A stretch of DNA of 9,508 nt from NCBI GenBank assembly GCA_016931955.1, contig JAFGDV010000019.1, positions 1-9,508 on the forward strand, in the 5' to 3' direction. The translations under genes were made by a program, and so were the position numbers. Positions 6,153 through 9,508 of the stretch are shown here, piece by piece. Within the stretch, counting starts at the first letter, position 1; the number at the start of each line of letters is the position of its first letter. The notes below the pieces were generated by a model. The model was not told where the DNA came from, ran no database searches, and saw only the letters and a list, made by a program, of their open reading frames with translations. The stretch comes from Candidatus Altarchaeota archaeon. GTDB lineage: Archaea; Altiarchaeota; Altiarchaeia; IMC4; QMZM01.

Positions 6153-7028
6153 CTACATGTCTCCGACTTTCTCATAGCATATCCCTCTCCAGTCTAGATT
6201 GTCTACGCTTTCACATGTCGTCTGGTTTCCTGTTTTTTTCGCTATGAGCAGATGACACTTGTCCCTGTCGTCTACGGAGGACACACCCTTACACAAAATT
6301 GGATTGTTTTCCGCTAGGGCGCGGCAGTATTCTCTCTCCTCTTCCTTCGTAATCTTGTTGCAGTGTGCTGAGTCGTTGGTTATGGCACCGTAGCATTTGA
6401 GCTTCAAGTACAGGTACTCCTTCGAAACGTGTTCGCAGACCCACTGCTCTCCCCCCAGTATACCAACATAGCTTATACAGTAGTCCCTGAAGTAGGGTGA
6501 TGCAGTGATTTTTTCGCAGAGTGCTTCATCCTCTTTGAGGAATCCGAGGTTCAGGTAACACTCCGTCTGCGCATACTGACCGGATGTTATCCGATCACAG
6601 TATCTATGCTCTCTGGACTTTACTGCGAGGTCAAGATAGCATTGGTCTCTCTCCCTGTAGTCGACCACCTTCTCCGGCTCATCCTGCCAAGGCACTTCTA
6701 GGAAGGTTATCGTCGGCCCAATATATCTGCAGTTGTCTTCATAGGTTGGCTTAGTGGTTGAAGTCGACGAAGTCGTAGTGGTTGAAGTAGAGGATGTAGT
6801 CGAGGTAGTGGTTGTCGTCGAGGTTGTGGTAGAAGTCGATGTGGTCGAGGTAGTTGTGGACGTAGTGGTTGAGGTAGTGGTTGACGTAGTTGTCGTAGTA
6901 GTGGTTGAGGTAGTTGTGATAGTGATCGAAGTCGGCGAGAGCACGTCCAAAACCAGCGTGAAAAAAAGTAGAGACACAACAAATACTGTTCCTAGAAAAA
7001 AAACAGCCTTAACCATCTCAGACGCCAT
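6153..7028 (-). CDS. membrane-anchored protein with Ser/Thr stalk and Cys-repeat domain, 291 aa
   Basis: One hydrophobic helix at about residues 8-27 anchors the protein. Residues 38-92 are entirely Ser and Thr (55 in a row), which in archaeal surface proteins is usually an O-glycosylated stalk. The C-terminal part (100-291) has 14 cysteines spaced 11-14 residues apart after the first, in a repeated pattern: R-D-x-C-Y-x-x-(L/I)-A..., then C-x-x-(I/V)-x5-R-x-x-C. This makes about six units of 24-28 residues, each with two cysteines, probably helical hairpins joined by disulfides. Similar short Cys/helix repeats are common in DPANN surface proteins (unverified recall). The ATG at 7028 is about 25-30 bases from a TATA box, so the transcript is probably leaderless; Met5 (7016) is an alternative start. 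It ends 6 bases from the convergent KaiC-like gene. Function unknown. Confidence 0.8.
   Translation of the reverse strand: MASEMVKAVFFLGTVFVVSLLFFTLVLDVLSPTSITITTTSTTTTTTTSTTTSTTTSTTTSTTSTSTTTSTTTTTSTTSSTSTTTTSSTSTTKPTYEDNCRYIGPTITFLEVPWQDEPEKVVDYRERDQCYLDLAVKSREHRYCDRITSGQYAQTECYLNLGFLKEDEALCEKITASPYFRDYCISYVGILGGEQWVCEHVSKEYLYLKLKCYGAITNDSAHCNKITKEEEREYCRALAENNPILCKGVSSVDDRDKCHLLIAKKTGNQTTCESVDNLDWRGICYEKVGDM
6753..6917 (-). repeat. Ser/Thr-coding low-complexity repeat
   Basis: ACN and TCN-type codons alternate in short imperfect units (TTTS, TTTTTS, TSTTTS). On the plus strand it reads as GTAGTGGTTGAGGTAGT-like repeats. Units vary in length, typical of slippage-prone stalk regions, so length differences between strains are likely. 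Confidence 0.85.
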
Positions 7029-7050
7029 AGAAGAATATTACATCAGATGA

Positions 7051-7059
7051 TGATATAAG
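7051..7059 (-). promoter_or_regulatory. TATA box of the Ser/Thr-stalk protein gene
   Basis: The minus strand reads CTTATATCA, 23-31 bases upstream of the ATG at 7028, with no Shine-Dalgarno sequence between. This is the spacing of a leaderless archaeal promoter. Confidence 0.5.
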
Positions 7060-7065
7060 AGCATC

Positions 7066-7072
7066 TTTTATA
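7066..7072 (+). promoter_or_regulatory. TATA box of the 7098 gene
   Basis: TTTTATA lies 26-32 bases ahead of the ATG at 7098. AGG directly touches the ATG, too close to act as a ribosome binding site, so a leaderless transcript is likely. It partly faces the opposing TATA box 7 bases away. Confidence 0.5.
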
Positions 7073-7097
7073 CTTGAGGTTGGATAGTTAAACTAGG

Positions 7098-7469
7098 ATG
7101 GAATCCAGGGGGTTGTCTATTAGAGGTTGCGACCCTAATCAGTTGGCTGATGCACTCAGGGGGCGAAACTACGTCCTGGTTTTTTCTTCGGATAGATTCT
7201 TTGTGTTGTGCATGGAGAGGTACTACTTCAGGGCAAGCAGCAAACTGATGGCTGTCGCCATCCTCGACTTTGATGACGGCTTATGTAACGTCAGAGTAGT
7301 CGCCGGCGGCGGCAAAGACTTCCTGGGCATCAGCTGGGGGGCTGAGAAGAGCCTCAGTCATAGGGTCATAAAAGACCTGGAAGAGGTCTGCAAACAAAAA
7401 GGGTGGCAGACAACAACACAACAACAGAAAGAAAAAACATACGACAGCGGGATAATCAGGAAGGGATAA
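7098..7469 (+). CDS. small soluble protein of unknown function, 123 aa
   Basis: There is no signal peptide or membrane helix. The protein has an alternating beta pattern (NYVLVFSSDRFFVLCMERYYFRASSKLMAVAILDFDDG, NVRVVAGGGKDFLGISWGAEKSL), then a helix (SHRVIKDLEEVCKQKG) and a polar tail with Gln/Thr repeats (TTTQQQKEK). The GGG...WGAE stretch faintly recalls small uncharacterised proteins such as those of the DUF6054 type, but this is a weak memory and not a family call. It stands alone on its strand between two minus-strand units, sharing a divergent promoter region with the Cys-repeat surface protein, so the two may be regulated together. The coding frame is supported by promoter spacing and balanced composition. 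Confidence 0.65.
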   Translation: MESRGLSIRGCDPNQLADALRGRNYVLVFSSDRFFVLCMERYYFRASSKLMAVAILDFDDGLCNVRVVAGGGKDFLGISWGAEKSLSHRVIKDLEEVCKQKGWQTTTQQQKEKTYDSGIIRKG

Positions 7470-7525
7470 TTGAGATGACGACATAATAACATGGTTCTAT
7501 CTCAACACAGCAATATACCAACATC

Positions 7526-8179
7526 TCAACGTGGTGATATATCCTTGATTTCCACCTTCAGCGTATCCCCATCCTTCAGCTTGTGTTTCTCCCTCAGATT
7601 TTCCCTAGCTATGATCTCCAACTCCTTCTTATGGTGGGTGCGTTTAGGCAGGATAAGGAAGCAGTCCTCATACCAGCTGTCTCCAATCAAGGAAACCGGG
7701 ATGTACTTGACTTCGCCGAACATACGGTCACCCCTCCTAAAAGGCTTGATGACGCCGGAAACAAAACGCTCCAAGGAAGGGCAAAAACCAATGAGCTGAA
7801 GATTCAAGGTACCAAAAAACGGCTTAAAACCAAGTTGCTTCTCAAACAAAGGAGAATACTCGCAGACATAATAGGCGCCTTCCCCTATACCACTAACGAC
7901 CCTGCCCTCAACCACCAGAGGGAGAGAAGACTCAAAGAAATCATGCAAGCAGAGATAAAGCTCTCGGAGGAGAGAAACACCCTCAGAGGTTAGAGAAACC
8001 CTCCTGCCAGAATGAAAAATAAAGCCTCTGCGCTCTAATTCAGAGAGATAACGAGAAGCAGACTGCTGAGAAATGCCCAATAGAGAGCCGAGTTCGCTGG
8101 AGGAGATGGATAAAGAATCTGATTCAGACTTCAAACGCCTGCAAAGCTCAACAAGTACGAGAAGACAACGGTCCATCAT
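7526..8179 (-). CDS. ribK: CTP-dependent riboflavin kinase with N-terminal winged helix
   Basis: The protein converts riboflavin to FMN using CTP rather than ATP, the archaeal route. Residues 1-85 form a winged helix-turn-helix (SSELGSLLGISQQSASRYLSELERRGFI), as in archaeal RibK fusions that may also regulate genes. Residues 88-217 are the kinase: GIGEGAYYVCEY (97-108) matches the family's nucleotide/flavin loop, LGFKPFFGTLNLQL (116-129) carries the conserved G-T-L-N, and LPKRTHH (177-183) and LKDGDTLKVEI follow near the end. The length of 217 fits the fused form (about 220). Its ATG overlaps the tfb stop as ATGA; a second ATG is next to it (8176). No ribosome binding site is seen, so translation is likely coupled to tfb. 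The identification is firm; DNA binding by the winged helix is inferred. Confidence 0.9.
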   Translation of the reverse strand: MMDRCLLVLVELCRRLKSESDSLSISSSELGSLLGISQQSASRYLSELERRGFIFHSGRRVSLTSEGVSLLRELYLCLHDFFESSLPLVVEGRVVSGIGEGAYYVCEYSPLFEKQLGFKPFFGTLNLQLIGFCPSLERFVSGVIKPFRRGDRMFGEVKYIPVSLIGDSWYEDCFLILPKRTHHKKELEIIARENLREKHKLKDGDTLKVEIKDISPR

Positions 8180-9123
8180 ATATCAAGGTCAAGGGCGCGT
8201 GCCAGTTCTTCATAACGGTTACGGATGGTGACTTCAGTAACACCGACAAGCTTACCGGCAATACCCCTCTGAGTCTGCTTATCGTCGGTGATCTTACCAG
8301 CCAGATAGATGGCTGCCGCTGCAACACCCGTAGGGCCCTTGCCAGAGATTATACCCTTCTTAGCGGCCTCCTCGAGGATTTCAATGGCTTTGGCCTCAGT
8401 ACGGCCTGAAAGGCCCAACTCAGAGGCAAACCTTGGAACATAGTCTATGGGGGTTGCAACAGGCATCTTCACGTCCAAACGACGACACACAAAACGATAA
8501 CTGCGACCTATGTCCTTGCGCTTAACACCCGAGGCCTCCTCCAGCTCCTCCAAGGTCTTCGGGAGATGATGCTTTCGTGATATAAGGTAGATGACGGCTG
8601 CGACAACGCATTCGATGGAACGCCCTCGGACCAACCCCTTGGAGACAGCGCGACGATACCACATCGCACACTCCTCCTTGATGTTGTTGGGTATGTTGAG
8701 ATAGGCGCACATCCTGTCAAGCTCAGGCAAAGCAATAGATAGGTTGCGTTGAACGGAATCAGACATCCGAGAACGACGCTGCCACTTACGAAGGCGATAA
8801 AGCTGAGCCTTCCGCTCAGGTTGGATAGCTCCGCCGCGGATGTCGCGGTCATAGCGGTCTATCTCAGTAGTCAAGCCCTTATTCAATTTAGCATAACGTA
8901 CCAGGCCACCGGTGCGGGAGCGGCGACTCTTCTGGTCTTCATCAAAGGCTCGCCATTCTGGCCCAAAATCAAACATTGCATCCTCTAAGACGAAACCACA
9001 TTCACGGCAGACTATCTCGCCATGGGAATAATCAGTATAGAGATTACTGCTCGCACAATGGGGGCAGACACCCTTCGTTTTCTCGGCTGAATCCCCCTCA
9101 AATGAATCCTCAAACTCGTTCAT
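8176..9123 (-). CDS. tfb: transcription initiation factor TFB
   Basis: This general factor (TFIIB homologue) bridges the TBP-TATA complex and RNA polymerase and reads the BRE. The zinc ribbon uses Cys20, Cys23, Cys39 and Cys42 (CPHC...CREC). The B-reader/linker follows with GPEWRAFDEDQKSRRSRTGG (54-73) and NKGLTTEID. Two cyclin repeats cover about 122-210 and 216-308, the second with the helix-turn-helix GIAGKLVGVTEVTIRNRYEEL that contacts the BRE. The 315 residues are the normal length and no key residue is missing. The start ATG overlaps the gar1 stop as ATGA and the stop overlaps ribK the same way. gar1-tfb adjacency is a known conserved archaeal arrangement. It seems to be the ordinary TFB rather than a diverged paralogue. 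Confidence 0.97.
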   Translation of the reverse strand: MNEFEDSFEGDSAEKTKGVCPHCASSNLYTDYSHGEIVCRECGFVLEDAMFDFGPEWRAFDEDQKSRRSRTGGLVRYAKLNKGLTTEIDRYDRDIRGGAIQPERKAQLYRLRKWQRRSRMSDSVQRNLSIALPELDRMCAYLNIPNNIKEECAMWYRRAVSKGLVRGRSIECVVAAVIYLISRKHHLPKTLEELEEASGVKRKDIGRSYRFVCRRLDVKMPVATPIDYVPRFASELGLSGRTEAKAIEILEEAAKKGIISGKGPTGVAAAAIYLAGKITDDKQTQRGIAGKLVGVTEVTIRNRYEELARALDLDI

Positions 9124-9338
9124 TTTATTTCCACGGTTTTACCAGGCACGCAACCGCCAGAAAGCCTCACGACAAATAAAGGACTTTCCACACTGCCGAT
9201 TACGTCAAAAACCCTGCCAATCTGCCTACCGTCACAGAAAACCGGTTTGCCCAGAAGCCCGCTGATAGAGTATTTTGGAATTACGGGCGATACAGTCGCC
9301 ATATCACCCACACATGAAGTGACTTCTCCCAGTTTCAA
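9120..9338 (-). CDS. gar1: H/ACA RNA-protein complex component Gar1
   Basis: Gar1 binds Cbf5 in H/ACA RNPs that guide pseudouridine formation in rRNA. At 72 residues it is the minimal archaeal form: a small beta barrel with KLGEVTSCVGDMATVSP, GKPVFCDGRQIGRVFDVIGSV (core G-R-V-x-D-V-I-G-x-V) and SPLFVVRLSGG, lacking eukaryotic Gly/Arg arms. The start is TTG at 9338. It is the only start codon in frame here, with GAGGGTG five bases upstream; an ATG at 9353 is out of frame. It is the first gene of gar1-tfb-ribK, and its stop overlaps the tfb start. Confidence 0.92.
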   Translation of the reverse strand: MKLGEVTSCVGDMATVSPVIPKYSISGLLGKPVFCDGRQIGRVFDVIGSVESPLFVVRLSGGCVPGKTVEIK

Positions 9339-9343
9339 GATAG

Positions 9344-9350
9344 CACCCTC
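9344..9350 (-). promoter_or_regulatory. ribosome binding site that fixes the gar1 TTG start
   Basis: GAGGGTG on the minus strand, five bases before the TTG, is a strong match to the anti-SD sequence of archaeal 16S rRNA and supports TTG over any upstream start. Confidence 0.75.
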
Positions 9351-9383
9351 ATGACTTAAACCAAAGAAAAAAAGTCAAAAAAG

Positions 9384-9396
9384 TATATAATATAAC
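9384..9396 (-). promoter_or_regulatory. TATA box candidate for gar1-tfb-ribK
   Basis: The minus strand reads TTATATTATATAC, giving a start near 9360 and a leader of about 20 bases that includes the ribosome binding site. A second A/T box, TTTATATTTGG at about 9408-9418, could be an alternative promoter. Confidence 0.5.
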
Positions 9397-9411
9397 TACG
9401 AGTTTCCAAAT

Positions 9412-9455
9412 ATAAATAAAGAAAAAAATAAACTTCCCCGCCCTGAAGGGCGGGG
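9412..9455 (-). terminator. GC hairpin plus T-rich tract
   Basis: Bases 9436-9455 form a perfect 8-bp stem (CCCCGCCC/GGGCGGGG) with a four-base loop. On the minus strand it is followed by AAGTTTATTTTTTTCTTT, the form of an intrinsic terminator for a transcript entering from the right. GC-rich palindromes of this type also occur at the ends of archaeal IS200/IS605 elements. Confidence 0.6.
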
Positions 9456-9457
9456 TA

Positions 9458-9508
9458 TTATGTAATTAAAAATGTGTCAATGTAGTTTGGTTGGGGAAGT
9501 GCCAGCCG
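9458..9508 (-). CDS. possible C-terminal end of a gene beyond the window
   Basis: A frame is open from the edge for 16 codons (RLALPQPNYIDTFLIT) and stops with TAA at 9458, two bases before the hairpin. The stop-then-terminator layout is the only support. The fragment is too short to recognise, and a second frame is open for 13 codons. Confidence 0.25.
   Translation of the reverse strand, partial: RLALPQPNYIDTFLIT

Noticed and set aside
6754-7050. A Val/Glu-rich open frame on the plus strand
   Set aside because: It is the exact antisense of the Ser/Thr stalk of the minus-strand gene; the VVVEV pattern comes from complementing ACN/TCN codons.
7047-7053. ATGATGA resembling a box C of a C/D sRNA
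   Set aside because: No CTGA box D follows at a suitable distance, and the bases are explained by the divergent promoter region.
8508-8988. Several open frames overlapping tfb on both strands
   Set aside because: TFB is complete with zinc ribbon, reader and both cyclin repeats in its own frame; the others are shadows.
1-9508. CRISPR array, tRNA or rRNA genes
   Set aside because: No regularly spaced repeats with unique spacers, and no cloverleaf or rRNA-like sequence was seen on either strand; repeats present are inside coding regions.

Overview
The window is archaeal. It encodes transcription factor B (TFB), the H/ACA snoRNP protein Gar1 and an archaeal-type CTP-dependent riboflavin kinase, together with several small pilin-like proteins carrying class III (QxSxE) signal peptides. 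BRE/TATA-type promoters and near-leaderless starts fit this. The style (many class III pilin-like proteins, Cys-rich repeat surface proteins, Ser/Thr stalks) suits an uncultured euryarchaeal or DPANN-type lineage, but the sequence alone does not fix the phylum.

Left part (1-4732, minus strand): a tightly packed seven-gene run transcribed leftward from a promoter near 4765. In order of transcription: a class III pilin-like protein (4262-4732), a large secreted Gly-rich protein with Ig-like segments and a tandem Cys-rich C-terminus (2362-4260), a second class III pilin-like protein (1938-2393), three small single-pass or pilin-like proteins (1448-1945, 1017-1406, 203-1027), and a Gln/Pro-repeat protein that runs off the left edge. 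Junctions mostly overlap or abut, so this looks like one operon for a cell-surface appendage or adhesin. No assembly ATPase (PilB type), platform protein or prepilin peptidase is visible here.

Middle (4733-7469): a divergent promoter region holding three copies of a GTAAAGTTT promoter core separates the leftward operon from a rightward class III pilin (4916-5371). This is followed by a single-domain KaiC-like ATPase (5436-6146). Convergent with it is a membrane-anchored protein with a 55-residue pure Ser/Thr stalk and about six two-cysteine repeats (6153-7028). A second divergent promoter separates that gene from a small soluble protein of unknown function (7098-7469).

Right part (7526-9508, minus strand): the housekeeping operon gar1-tfb-ribK, with two successive four-base ATGA stop/start overlaps and a TTG start for gar1 backed by a good Shine-Dalgarno sequence. 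Upstream lie A/T-rich TATA candidates and a perfect 8-bp GC hairpin followed by a T-rich tract. The hairpin is probably the terminator of a gene lying mostly beyond the right edge, or the end of an IS200/IS605-type element.

The most unusual material is the putative surface-structure locus: pilins, a giant Gly-rich secreted protein with a duplicated CCC-ended cysteine module, a stalked Cys-repeat protein and a KaiC-like ATPase in one neighbourhood.
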